From the NCBI GenBank assembly GCA_036010965.1, contig DASCMO010000023.1, positions 37,271 through 101,270 on the forward strand: a stretch of 64,000 bases of DNA. The letters run 5' to 3'. Origin of the DNA: GCA-2686265 sp036010965 (lineage in GTDB: Bacteria > Planctomycetota > UBA1135 > GCA-002686595). Below are positions 19,721-27,713 of this stretch, piece by piece (positions within the stretch are counted from its first letter, which is position 1; the number at the start of each line of letters is the position of its first letter). The position numbers were made by a program, and so were the translations under genes. The notes below the pieces were generated by a model. The model saw only the letters and a list, made by a program, of their open reading frames with translations. It did no database searches and was not told the DNA's origin.

Positions 19721-20416
19721 CTAGCCCTGGGCGAGGCGCGGGCGCTCGACGTTGGCGGCCTCCAGGCGCCAGCCGTCCGCTCCGCCCAGCAGTAGGTTGG
19801 CGTGAGCCGGGAAGGTCGCGAAGCGGTAGCTGTCGGGGGTCGAGTATCCCAGGGCGTGGGCCAGGGCGACGCGGATCACGTTGGCGTGCACGCAGACCAC
19901 GAGGGTTCCGCCGTCGGCGTCCGCCAGGCCGAGCTCGATCTCGGGCCAGACGCGCGCCAGCAACACCTCGTCGCTCTCGCCGCCCGGCGCGCTCCAGCGG
20001 AACGGATCGCTCCAGTAGGTCTCAGCGCTCGCCAGCCAGCGCTCTTGGAACTGGGCGCGCTCGATGCCCTGCCACTGGCCGCGATCGATCTCGCGCAGTC
20101 CGGGCGTGCTGCGCAGGGGGGCGCTGGTGGCCTGGGAGATGCCGCGGCCCATGGCCAGGGCGCGCTCGAGATCTGAGCTCACCACCGCCGCGATCGGGAG
20201 ATCTCGAAAGCCCTCGGCCATGGCGCGCGTGTTCTCCAGGCCCTCGGCGGAGAGCGCCACGTCCTGGCTTCCGTAGGCGATGGAGTGGAAGGCCTCGGCG
20301 ACCTGGGCGTGGCGCACGAGCCACAGGGCGGCACCGTCGGGAGCCGCCGGCCGGGCGGGGGTCGGGACGGGGCCGGGTCGGCCTTCCGGGGAGGCGGGCG
20401 GTTCGAGGAGCTTCAT
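19721..20416 (-). CDS. Histidine phosphatase superfamily protein (phosphoglycerate-mutase-like)
   Basis: 231 residues. An N-terminal Pro-rich stretch of about 28 residues leads into ALWLVRHAQ, the RHG/RHA motif carrying the phospho-accepting His. SSDLERALAMG, GLREIDRGQWQGIE and the second active-site His in VCVHANVIRVAL complete the branch-1 signature. Members dephosphorylate small metabolites or act as mutases; the substrate is not evident. Convergent with the sulfatase-fold gene (7 bases) and divergent from the ferredoxin. Confidence 0.85.
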   Translation of the reverse strand: MKLLEPPASPEGRPGPVPTPARPAAPDGAALWLVRHAQVAEAFHSIAYGSQDVALSAEGLENTRAMAEGFRDLPIAAVVSSDLERALAMGRGISQATSAPLRSTPGLREIDRGQWQGIERAQFQERWLASAETYWSDPFRWSAPGGESDEVLLARVWPEIELGLADADGGTLVVCVHANVIRVALAHALGYSTPDSYRFATFPAHANLLLGGADGWRLEAANVERPRLAQG

Positions 20417-20465
20417 GGCAGGCGTTGGCAGGAGGGGAGGGCGAGGAGCTAAAGGGGAAGCGGAC

Positions 20466-20494
20466 TTGCAGCGACCCGTCGCCTGCGTAGAGTC
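20466..20494 (+). promoter_or_regulatory. Candidate promoter upstream of the ferredoxin
   Basis: TTGCAG (20466-20471), 17-base spacer, TAGAGT (20489-20494) in the divergent gap between the histidine phosphatase and the ferredoxin. The same TTGCAG box precedes the CitDE gene. Partial consensus matches; weak evidence. Confidence 0.3.
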
Positions 20495-20554
20495 TCGTTA
20501 TCTGGGAGCGAGGAGCTCCCGACCCCTCGGTCATCCTCGCCGAGGAGACGAACC

Positions 20555-20558
20555 GGAG
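20555..20558 (+). promoter_or_regulatory. Ribosome binding site deciding an ATT start
   Basis: GGAG lies 7 bases before ATT 20566. Between the in-frame TAG at 20488 and the conserved ferredoxin core there is no ATG, GTG or TTG, so this site points to ATT as the initiation codon. Confidence 0.45.
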
Positions 20559-20565
20559 CAATCCC

Positions 20566-20853
20566 ATTCCCACCATCACCTTCAGCGCCGACGGCCAGTC
20601 CTTCGAGATCCCCGAGGGTTCCACCCTGCTCGAGTTTTGCCTGGAAAACGAGACCTCGATGCGCTTTGGCTGCACAGTCGGGAGTTGCGGTACCTGCATC
20701 TTCGTCCCCGAGGCGGGCGCGGAGAACATCTCGCCCCTTGAGGACGAGGAACAGGAGACCATTGAGATGTGCTCCGACGAGCAAGGGGCGCGGCTGGGCT
20801 GTCAGATCAAGATCCTGGGCGACGTCACGATTCGCCAGGACGGCCCAGGGTAG
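20566..20853 (+). CDS. Plant-type [2Fe-2S] ferredoxin with apparent ATT start
   Basis: 95 residues if initiated at ATT 20566. The N-terminal beta strands PTITFSADGQSFEIPEGSTLLEF and the cluster ligands C36, C41, C44 (GCTVGSCGTC) and C79 (GCQI) match plant/vertebrate-type [2Fe-2S] ferredoxins. An ATG at 20659 lies inside the domain, so using it would remove the first beta hairpin and leave 64 residues, too short for the fold. The frame is closed upstream by TAG 20488. ATT initiation is known but rare (infC and pcnB in E. coli). It is probably a soluble electron carrier; the partner is unknown. Confidence 0.75.
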   Translation: MPTITFSADGQSFEIPEGSTLLEFCLENETSMRFGCTVGSCGTCIFVPEAGAENISPLEDEEQETIEMCSDEQGARLGCQIKILGDVTIRQDGPG

Positions 20854-20931
20854 GGAGCGGCTTTCGCTCTCCGGCGCGACGCGCGCTATCCTCCCGGCGG
20901 CAATCTCGTCTCAACGCTTCCAGGGGAGTTC

Positions 20932-21597
20932 ATGATGGTCAAGGTTGGAGTGGTCCTGTCAGGCTGCGGTGTCTTCGACGGCACCGAGATCCACGAGTCC
21001 GTCCTGACGCTCCTGGCCCTCGATCGGGCCGGTGCCGAGGTCGTCTGCGCGGCCCCCGATGTGGAGCAGATGCACGTCATCGACCACGTCAGCGGCGAGG
21101 AGACCGGTGAGACGCGCAACGTTCTGGTCGAGTCCGCCCGCATCGCCCGCGGCGACATCGTGGACCTCGCGCGCCTCGGGGCGGGGGAGATCGACGCCCT
21201 GATGTTTCCGGGCGGGTTCGGGGCGGCCAAGAACCTCTGCGACTTCGCCGTGGCGGGGGCGGAGTGCTCCGTGAACCCTGAGGTGGCGCGCCTCGTGCGG
21301 GAGATGCTCGAGGCCCGAAAACCCATCGCGGCGGTCTGCATCGCGCCGGCCATGATGGCCGCCGTCCTGCGCGACGCCGGCCTGGCAGGCGAGCTGACCA
21401 TCGGCGACGACGCCTCCACCGCCGCGAGCCTCGAGGCCATGGGAGCGCGTCACGTCGCCTGTCCCACCGACGAGTTCCGCGTCGACGAGGAGCACCGCAT
21501 CATCACCTCCCCGGCCTACATGTTGGCTGGCGGGATCGCCGAGCTGGCGCGGGGGATCGACCGCACCGTGGACGAGCTGCTGCGCATGGCGGGCTAA
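20932..21597 (+). CDS. elbB: ElbB-type DJ-1/PfpI glyoxalase
   Basis: 221 residues. The start VKVGVVLSGCGVFDGTEIHE and the stretch EIDALMFPGGFGAAKNLCDFA are diagnostic of ElbB. The nucleophilic Cys sits in AAVCIAPA (C136). ElbB is a DJ-1/PfpI member with weak glyoxalase activity, named for an early proposed link to isoprenoid synthesis; its physiological role is unsettled. A second ATG at 20935 is better spaced (6 bases) from the AGGGGAG ribosome site than the first. The stop overlaps the convergent MscS gene by 4 bases. Confidence 0.92.
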   Translation: MMVKVGVVLSGCGVFDGTEIHESVLTLLALDRAGAEVVCAAPDVEQMHVIDHVSGEETGETRNVLVESARIARGDIVDLARLGAGEIDALMFPGGFGAAKNLCDFAVAGAECSVNPEVARLVREMLEARKPIAAVCIAPAMMAAVLRDAGLAGELTIGDDASTAASLEAMGARHVACPTDEFRVDEEHRIITSPAYMLAGGIAELARGIDRTVDELLRMAG

Positions 21598-22679
21598 CCC
21601 GCCGGAGGCGTCGGCAGCTCCTTCACGTACAGGTCGCGCTTGGGGTAGGGGATCTCGATCCCCTCGGCGTTGAAGCGCTCGTAGATGCTCGAGTTGATGA
21701 GGTCGAGTATCTGGCCGCGCAGGACCGGCTGGGGGATCCAGCACAACAGCTCCAGCTCCAGCCCCGAATCGGCGAAGGTTCGCAGGCGCACCCGCGGCTC
21801 GGGCTGCTTGCAGACCAGCTCCTCGCCTGCGGCCGCCTCGATCAGCACGCGCCGTACCTCCGGCAGGTCCGAACCGTAGGCTACGGAGACCTTGATCCGC
21901 ACCCGGTGGCGCGGTGATTCGCCCGCGGTCTCGTTGGTGATACGGGCCTTGCCCATGACCGCGTTGGGGATCGTGACCAGGACATCATCGCGTGTCAGCA
22001 GGCGCGTCGAGCGCAGGCCGATGTTCACGACCTTGCCGCGCTCGCCTGACTCGAGGTTGATGAAGTCGCCCATCTTGTAGGGCGCGTCGGCGATGATGAA
22101 GACGCCGGCGAAGAGGTTTCCGAGGGTGTCCTGGGCGGCGAAGCCGAAGGCGACGCCGACGATGCCGGCCGAGGCCATCCAGCCGCCGGCGTTCAAGTCC
22201 CAGGTGTCGATCACCAGGAAGGTGCAGAGGGCGAACAGTAGCAGCTTCAGCAGGTTGTCGAAGAGCGGGTAGGTGCGCGCCTCGACGGCGAAGAAGCGGT
22301 CGGTGGTCTGGCTGGCCGAGGTCAGCATGACCTTCGCGGCGCGGGCGGAGAACACGCACCAGACGATGATCAGGATCGTCGCGATGCTCCGGCGCGTGGT
22401 CGCCTCGGCCTCCTCGGAGATCTGCAGGATCGACGCGGAGGCCATCAACCCAAGGAGCACGATGGTCTTCAAGGTGGGCCCGCGCAGGAGTCGCACGAGC
22501 TCGTCATCGAGATCGTGCCTGGTGAGGCGCGCGAGCCGGGGCAGGAGCCAGCCGACCAGCAGATCCACGACGCCCGCCAGCAGGACGGCGGCGCCCAGGA
22601 CGATCAGGGCCTGGAGGGGCGTGCTCTCGGTGAAGCCTGCGAGGAGATCGATCAGCGGCTGCATGTCCGGGGCGATCAT
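21594..22679 (-). CDS. MscS-family small-conductance mechanosensitive channel
   Basis: 361 residues, no signal peptide. Membrane helices at about 19-45, 68-88, 98-112 and 137-155 lead to the pore helix ASAGIVGVAFGFAAQDTLGN and the beta domain (YKMGDFINLESGERGKVVNIG, LVTIPNAVMG). It lacks the periplasmic domain of the other MscS protein at 4828 and is closer to classical MscS. The C-terminal cytoplasmic vestibule ends GIEIPYPKRDLYVKELP. It is convergent with elbB and shares its stop region. Confidence 0.9.
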   Translation of the reverse strand: MIAPDMQPLIDLLAGFTESTPLQALIVLGAAVLLAGVVDLLVGWLLPRLARLTRHDLDDELVRLLRGPTLKTIVLLGLMASASILQISEEAEATTRRSIATILIIVWCVFSARAAKVMLTSASQTTDRFFAVEARTYPLFDNLLKLLLFALCTFLVIDTWDLNAGGWMASAGIVGVAFGFAAQDTLGNLFAGVFIIADAPYKMGDFINLESGERGKVVNIGLRSTRLLTRDDVLVTIPNAVMGKARITNETAGESPRHRVRIKVSVAYGSDLPEVRRVLIEAAAGEELVCKQPEPRVRLRTFADSGLELELLCWIPQPVLRGQILDLINSSIYERFNAEGIEIPYPKRDLYVKELPTPPAG

Positions 22680-22745
22680 GACACCGCGGCGGGGGAGTTG
22701 GAATCCCCTCGGGGCGTCGGGTCCGACCGGGGGCGGGAGGGTGCT

Positions 22746-22773
22746 TTGCAGCGCCCCGGGCGCGGGTTAGGCT
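22746..22773 (+). promoter_or_regulatory. Candidate promoter of the citDE-citF pair
   Basis: TTGCAG (22746-22751), 16-base spacer, TAGGCT (22768-22773), about 46 bases before the ATG at 22820. Partial sigma-70-type match in an otherwise GC-rich divergent gap. Confidence 0.35.
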
Positions 22774-22819
22774 CGGAAAGCGGGAGTCCGTCGCCGGGCG
22801 GCGTCCTTCCAGCGAGACC

Positions 22820-24052
22820 ATGAGCGAGACGGCGACCACCCAGACGGGCGAGCGACGCGCAGCCGAGGCCGGCCCGCGCGGACCGCGCGTGCGCTCCGAC
22901 TGCTGGGTCGGGATCACGCCGGAGTCGACCGGCGGGATCGAGCTGGAGCTCGAGAGTACCGTCGAGAGCACCTACGGCCGCTCCATCCGGGCCCTCATCG
23001 AGGAGGGCGCCCGGGCCCTGGGGATCGACCACGCTCGCATCCGGGTCGAGGACGGTGGTGCCCTACCCTTCGTGCTCATGGCGCGCCTGGAGGCCGCCGC
23101 CCGCCGCGCGCTCCCCGACCTGCGGTCGCGCTGGCTGCCGGAGCGGGCCGAGGCCTGCGGGGCGCCGGCGCGCCGCGAGCGCCGCCGTCGTTCGCGCCTC
23201 TATCTCCCCGGTGATCAGCCCAAGTACATGACCAACGCCGGGCTGCACGCGCCCGACGCCGTGATCCTCGATCTCGAGGACTCGGTGGCGCCCGGCGCCA
23301 AGGATGCCGCGCGCATCCTCGTGCGCAACGCCCTGCGTCAGGTCGACTTTTACGGCGCCGAGCGCACCGTGCGCATCAACCCCGGCTCGCTCGGCCTGGC
23401 CGATCTGGACGAGATCGCCGACGAGAACGTGCACCTGATCCTGATCCCAAAGGTCGAGGGCGCCGAAGAGGTGCGCGCGGTGGACGCGCGCATCCGCGAG
23501 CGGACCGAGGCGGAGGTGTTTCTGATGCCGATCATCGAGTCGGCCCGCGGGGTCACGAACGCCCTGGAGATCGCCGCGGCATGCGAGCGGATCGTGGCGG
23601 TCACGATCGGCCTCGAGGACTACACGGCCGACCTCGGCGTGCCGCGCACGGACGAGGGTCGCGAGAGCCTCTGGGCCCGCTCGATGATCGTCAACGCCGC
23701 CCGGGCCGCCGGCGTGCAGGCCATCGATTCGGTCTTCTCGGACGTTGAGGATGGGCAGGGCCTGCGGCGCTCCGTGCTAGCTGCGAAGGGCCTCGGCTTC
23801 GAGGGCACCGGCTGCATCCACCCGCGTCAGATCCGCATCGTTCACGAGGCTTTCGACCCGACCACGGAAGAGATCGCGCGCGCCCGCCGCATCGTGGTCG
23901 CTTTCCGGGAGGCGCAGGAGCGCGGGCTGGGCGTCGTCAGCCTGGGCTCGAAGATGATCGACCCGCCGGTGGTCGAGCGCGCCCTGCAGACGGTCGCGCA
24001 GGCCGTCGAGAGCGGGCTCCTGGCGGCCGACTGGGAAGAGAGCGAGGTCTAG
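22820..24052 (+). CDS. citE: Citrate lyase acyl-carrier (CitD) and beta-subunit (CitE) fusion
   Basis: 410 residues in two parts. Residues about 26-102 align with CitD, the citrate lyase acyl carrier protein: a WVGITPE strand, TVESTYGRSIRALIEE, then IRVEDGGALPFVLMARLEAA. A Ser-Asp pair (S26-D27) sits close to the Ser that carries the phosphoribosyl-dephospho-CoA arm in CitD. An Arg-rich linker (119-126) leads to a complete CitE domain (about 126-405): SRLYLPGDQPKYM, VILDLEDSV, the metal-site Glu in MPIIESARGV and GCIHPRQI. CitE cleaves the citryl-thioester to oxaloacetate and acetyl-thioester. CitF follows 2 bases later. In the known enzyme these are separate subunits. Confidence 0.85.
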   Translation: MSETATTQTGERRAAEAGPRGPRVRSDCWVGITPESTGGIELELESTVESTYGRSIRALIEEGARALGIDHARIRVEDGGALPFVLMARLEAAARRALPDLRSRWLPERAEACGAPARRERRRRSRLYLPGDQPKYMTNAGLHAPDAVILDLEDSVAPGAKDAARILVRNALRQVDFYGAERTVRINPGSLGLADLDEIADENVHLILIPKVEGAEEVRAVDARIRERTEAEVFLMPIIESARGVTNALEIAAACERIVAVTIGLEDYTADLGVPRTDEGRESLWARSMIVNAARAAGVQAIDSVFSDVEDGQGLRRSVLAAKGLGFEGTGCIHPRQIRIVHEAFDPTTEEIARARRIVVAFREAQERGLGVVSLGSKMIDPPVVERALQTVAQAVESGLLAADWEESEV

Positions 24053-24054
24053 GG

Positions 24055-25635
24055 GTGGCATCGACCAAGACGACGTCCTCCGCCGAGATGATCGAGAACG
24101 CCGCCGGGAGGCTCGTTCCCGCGCGCATCAACGAGCGTGACGCCGTGCCCTTCCGCGGCGTCGGCGCCCACCTGCCGCAAGGGAATAAGACCGGGCCACC
24201 GATCCGGCGCGCCAGCGACTACCCAGCCTCGGGGGACAAGCGCGCGCCGAGCCTGGGCGAGGCCCTCGAACGCTGCGGCCTGCGCGACGGTATGACGATC
24301 GGCACCCACCACCACTTCCGCAACGGCGACCTGGTGGCGAACGCCGTCTTCGACGCCGCGGCGGCGATGGGGCGCCGGGACCTGCGCTGGTTCCCCTCGG
24401 CCAGCTTCCCCTGTCACGAGCCGCAGATCGCGCACATGGAGAGCGGCGTGATCCACCACATCGAGGGCTCGATGAACGGCCCTCTGGGCGACTACTGCAG
24501 TCGAGGCGAGATGCGCGGCATGGGCGTGCTGCGCTCCCACGGCGGCCGCTGGCAGGCGATCCAGGACGGCGAGGTTCACGTGGACGTGGCGGTCATCGCC
24601 GCGCCGACGGCGGACTGCTTCGGCAACGCCACCGGCGACCGCGGTCCGAGCGCCTGCGGCCTGCTTGGCTTCGCCCTGGCGGACTCGCTCTACGCCGATC
24701 ACGTGATCGTCGTGACCGACAACCTCGTGCCGTTTCCCTGCCTGCCGTGGCAGATCCAGGGCAATAACGTCGACTGGGTCGTCGAGGTCGAGAAGGTCGG
24801 CGAACCGGAGAAGATCGTGTCGGGAACGACGCGCGTGACGAGCAGCCCCGATCGGCTGTTGATCGCCGAGCACTGCGCGCGCTTCGTGCGCGACGTCGGC
24901 ATCCTGCGCGAGGGCTTCTCCTTTCAGGCGGGGGCGGGTGGCACGGCCCTGGCCTTCGGGATCTTCCTCAAGGAGATGATGAAGGAGGCCGGCGTGACCG
25001 CCGGATTCGTGCGCGGCGGATCGAACGAGTACCTGGTCTCGATGCTCGAGGAGGGCTTGACGCCCGTGATCCTCGACGGCCAGACCTTCGATCTCGAGGG
25101 TGTGCGCTCCATGCGGGAGAACCCCGGCCACCAGAACACGAGCCCCTTCACTTCCTACAACTTCCACGGCAAGGGGAACTTTGCATCGATGATCGATGTG
25201 GTGATCCTGGGCGCCACGGAGGTGGACGTGGACTTCAATGCCAACGTCGTGACCCACACCGACGGGCGGCTCTTGCACGGCATCGGAGGTTGGCAGAACT
25301 GCCTCTTCGCCGGCTGCACGATCCTTGCCGTGCCTTCGTTCCGCAACCGCATCCCGGTTGTGCTTGACGAGGTCACGACCCTCTGCGGTCCGGGAGAGCT
25401 GGTGGACGTCATCGCCACCGAGCGCGGCCTGTGCATCAACCCGCGGCGGGTGGACCTGATCGAGGCGGCGCGCGGCTCCAGAGTTCCGATCCTCGACCTC
25501 TGCGAGCTCAAGCGCGAGGTCGAGCGCATCTGCGGCGGGGCCCCCGATCGCGCCCGCACGGCCGATCGCGTCGTGGCGGCCATCCAGTGGGTGGACGGCA
25601 CGACCATCGACTGCGTGCGCGCCGTCGCGGACTGA
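24055..25635 (+). CDS. citF: Citrate lyase alpha subunit (citrate:acetyl-ACP transferase)
   Basis: 526 residues from GTG 24055, two bases after the citDE stop; ATG 24088 is an alternative. The chain follows CitF throughout: GLRDGMTIGTHHHFRNGDLV, SHGGRWQAIQDGE, DCFGNATGDRG, KEGF-like REGFSFQAGAGGTALA, DGQTFDLEGVRSMRENPGHQ, and near the end GELVDVIATERGLCINPRR. CitF swaps the acetyl group on the carrier for citrate, which CitE then cleaves. No citC, citG or citX (activation and prosthetic-group genes) lies nearby, so maturation genes must be elsewhere if the complex is active. Confidence 0.93.
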   Translation: MASTKTTSSAEMIENAAGRLVPARINERDAVPFRGVGAHLPQGNKTGPPIRRASDYPASGDKRAPSLGEALERCGLRDGMTIGTHHHFRNGDLVANAVFDAAAAMGRRDLRWFPSASFPCHEPQIAHMESGVIHHIEGSMNGPLGDYCSRGEMRGMGVLRSHGGRWQAIQDGEVHVDVAVIAAPTADCFGNATGDRGPSACGLLGFALADSLYADHVIVVTDNLVPFPCLPWQIQGNNVDWVVEVEKVGEPEKIVSGTTRVTSSPDRLLIAEHCARFVRDVGILREGFSFQAGAGGTALAFGIFLKEMMKEAGVTAGFVRGGSNEYLVSMLEEGLTPVILDGQTFDLEGVRSMRENPGHQNTSPFTSYNFHGKGNFASMIDVVILGATEVDVDFNANVVTHTDGRLLHGIGGWQNCLFAGCTILAVPSFRNRIPVVLDEVTTLCGPGELVDVIATERGLCINPRRVDLIEAARGSRVPILDLCELKREVERICGGAPDRARTADRVVAAIQWVDGTTIDCVRAVAD

Positions 25636-25675
25636 GCGTCTCGTTCGGGCGGGCCGCGGCCCGATCCTTCGTGGT

Positions 25676-26848
25676 TCAGTCGGGCATCAGCATCAAGCGG
25701 CGCGTGTCCGCCACCATCGGGCGCACCGGCAGGCTGGGCCGCAACTGCTCGAGCACCTTCTCGGCCGTCGCCCGGTAGCCGGTCAGCTTGCCTCCGTAGA
25801 GGCCGATCCAGCGCGGGAAGGCGGCGTCATCGGGAACAAGGCGCGTGTCGCGCGGGCGTGCGAAGGCCGAGCCGCCCCCGGCCGGCAGCACCCGCAGGCC
25901 CGCCCAGGAGTCGATCACCTCGGTCGAGCGGTCGGGGAAGTGGTGGGCGAAGGTCTCGCGCAGGTACTCGACCTCCGCGGGCGTCGGGGCAACGTCGCCG
26001 GGAGCGCCGTTGTGGAAGGTCTCGGTCGTGCCGACGAGGGTGTGGCCCTTCCAGGGCATGGAGAAGACCGCCCGTCGGTCCGCGGGCGCTTCCGTGTAGT
26101 AGATGCCGCGCTCCAACTGGCCGGGCAGCTCGATGTGCGTGCCGCCGACCAGGTCGATGGCCATGCCCGGCGGTGGCGGCGAGACCCGCTCGCGCACGGC
26201 CTCGACCCACGGGCCCGCGGCGTTGACCACCGTGCGCGCGGTCAGGGTCCGTTCCGAGTCCCCTTCGCGAAACGTCACCCGGTAGGCGCCCGCGCAGCGC
26301 TCGGCGCCGACGAATGCCGCGGGACAGGCGAGTTCGGCGCCGAGTTCGCGGGCGGAGCGCATCACCGCGCGGCACAGGGCCGCGTCGTCGGTCTGGCCGT
26401 CGAGGTAGCGATAGACCGCGCGCAGGCCGTCGGTTTCGAGCCCGTCCAGCCTGTCCCACTCCGCGCGCTGCACGGCTGTGAAGCGCGCGGCCGGGTGCAG
26501 GCCGCCGAGGAGGGCGTAGAGCGAGAGACCGGCCCGGATCTGCAGGGCGCTACGCGTCGTGTGCTCGAAGACGGGGATGAAGAACGGGACCAGGCGTACC
26601 AGGGCCGGAGCGTTGCGCAACAGGAGTTTGCGCTCGAACAGGGACTCACGTACGAGCGCGAGCTGGAAGTGCTCGAGGTAGCGCAGGCCGCCGTGGATCA
26701 GCTTGCTCGAGCGCGAGGACGTGCCCGCGGCCAGGGCGCTCTGCTCGATCACGAGCGCCGAATGCCCGCGCGCCGCGGCGGCCTGGGCCACGCCCACGCC
26801 GTGGATGCCGCCGCCCACCACCAGGACGTCCAGATCGGGCGCGCTCAA
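25676..26848 (-). CDS. FAD-dependent glycerol-3-phosphate dehydrogenase-like oxidoreductase
   Basis: 390 residues from a TTG overlapping the GDPD stop (TTGA). Dinucleotide fold VLVVGGGIHGVGVAQAAAARG, then the GlpD-type signature AAGTSSRSSKLIHGGLRYLEHF, and ARTVVNAAGPWVEAV. GlpD oxidises glycerol-3-phosphate to dihydroxyacetone phosphate with transfer of electrons to quinone. The protein stops about 110 residues short of usual GlpD and lacks its C-terminal helical cap. Coupling to a glycerophosphodiesterase fits this substrate. Confidence 0.8.
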   Translation of the reverse strand: MSAPDLDVLVVGGGIHGVGVAQAAAARGHSALVIEQSALAAGTSSRSSKLIHGGLRYLEHFQLALVRESLFERKLLLRNAPALVRLVPFFIPVFEHTTRSALQIRAGLSLYALLGGLHPAARFTAVQRAEWDRLDGLETDGLRAVYRYLDGQTDDAALCRAVMRSARELGAELACPAAFVGAERCAGAYRVTFREGDSERTLTARTVVNAAGPWVEAVRERVSPPPPGMAIDLVGGTHIELPGQLERGIYYTEAPADRRAVFSMPWKGHTLVGTTETFHNGAPGDVAPTPAEVEYLRETFAHHFPDRSTEVIDSWAGLRVLPAGGGSAFARPRDTRLVPDDAAFPRWIGLYGGKLTGYRATAEKVLEQLRPSLPVRPMVADTRRLMLMPD

Positions 26849-27591
26849 CCGTCGGCTCCGAGCTGCGTCAGGGCCGCCGTGAGCTCCGGCCAGGCGAAGG
26901 TCTCGATGAACTCGGCCCCGCGCCGGTGGAGGTCGAGGGCCACCTGGGCGTCGACCACCTCGTAGAGCACAAAGCGCGTCGGGCGGCCGGCGAGGTCGGC
27001 GTCGGAGGGCAGCTTGTCCACGTTGCAGAAGGTGTACTCGCAGGCCAGGGCGCGGGCCGCGGGGCCTTCCAGGTCGCTCCAGTCCTCGAGGATCAGGCCC
27101 AGCTCGCCCGTGGCGGCCGCTCGCGCCGCGCCCAGCAGGTCGAACGAGAAGGAGATCAGCTCGCAGCGTTCGAGGAGCGGGCCGAGGGCCGCGCGGACCG
27201 CATCGAGGACCCGCTCGGCGCCGAAGCGTTCGACCGCCTCGGGCTTGACCTCCACGAAGGCTCGCGCGTCGTGGTGGGCGGCGAGCAGGGCGGCGAAGCG
27301 TTCGAGGGAGCAGACGGGCTCATCGGGAAAGCGCTCGCCGAAGCGGGCGGGCTCGCTCACCCGCAGGTCGGCGATCTCGGTGTCGGAGAGCTCGCCGAAC
27401 CGGCCCTCCCGACCGCAGGCGCGGGCGGTGTCGGGGTCGTGGAAGAGGAAGGGGGTTGCGTCGGCCGAGAGCTGCACGTCGATCTCGACCCGTCGGGCGC
27501 CGGCATCGAGAGCGGCGCTGATGGAGGCGAGGGTGTTCTCGGGGAAGCAGCTGGCGTGGCCGCGGTGGGCGACGAGGGTGGGAAGGCTCAC
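26845..27591 (-). CDS. Glycerophosphodiester phosphodiesterase
   Basis: 248 residues from GTG 27591. The GDPD motifs are complete: LVAHRGHASCFPENT (9-20 region), EIDVQLSADATPFLFHDPD and VEVKPE. The enzyme hydrolyses deacylated phospholipids to glycerol-3-phosphate plus an alcohol, with Ca2+ or Mg2+ at the HRGH and EID sites. No signal peptide, so probably cytoplasmic. The product is the substrate of the GlpD-like enzyme whose start overlaps this gene's stop. Confidence 0.9.
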   Translation of the reverse strand: MSLPTLVAHRGHASCFPENTLASISAALDAGARRVEIDVQLSADATPFLFHDPDTARACGREGRFGELSDTEIADLRVSEPARFGERFPDEPVCSLERFAALLAAHHDARAFVEVKPEAVERFGAERVLDAVRAALGPLLERCELISFSFDLLGAARAAATGELGLILEDWSDLEGPAARALACEYTFCNVDKLPSDADLAGRPTRFVLYEVVDAQVALDLHRRGAEFIETFAWPELTAALTQLGADG

Positions 27592-27713
27592 GGGCGGGTG
27601 CGGGGACCGACGGTAGCGGGCCCGGCGCGCGGATCGTACCCTCTGCCCCCCCGGGGGCCCCAGCGGCGCTCGGCGGGATTCTCGACCGCCCCACCCCCCC
27701 TCAGGATTCCTCG

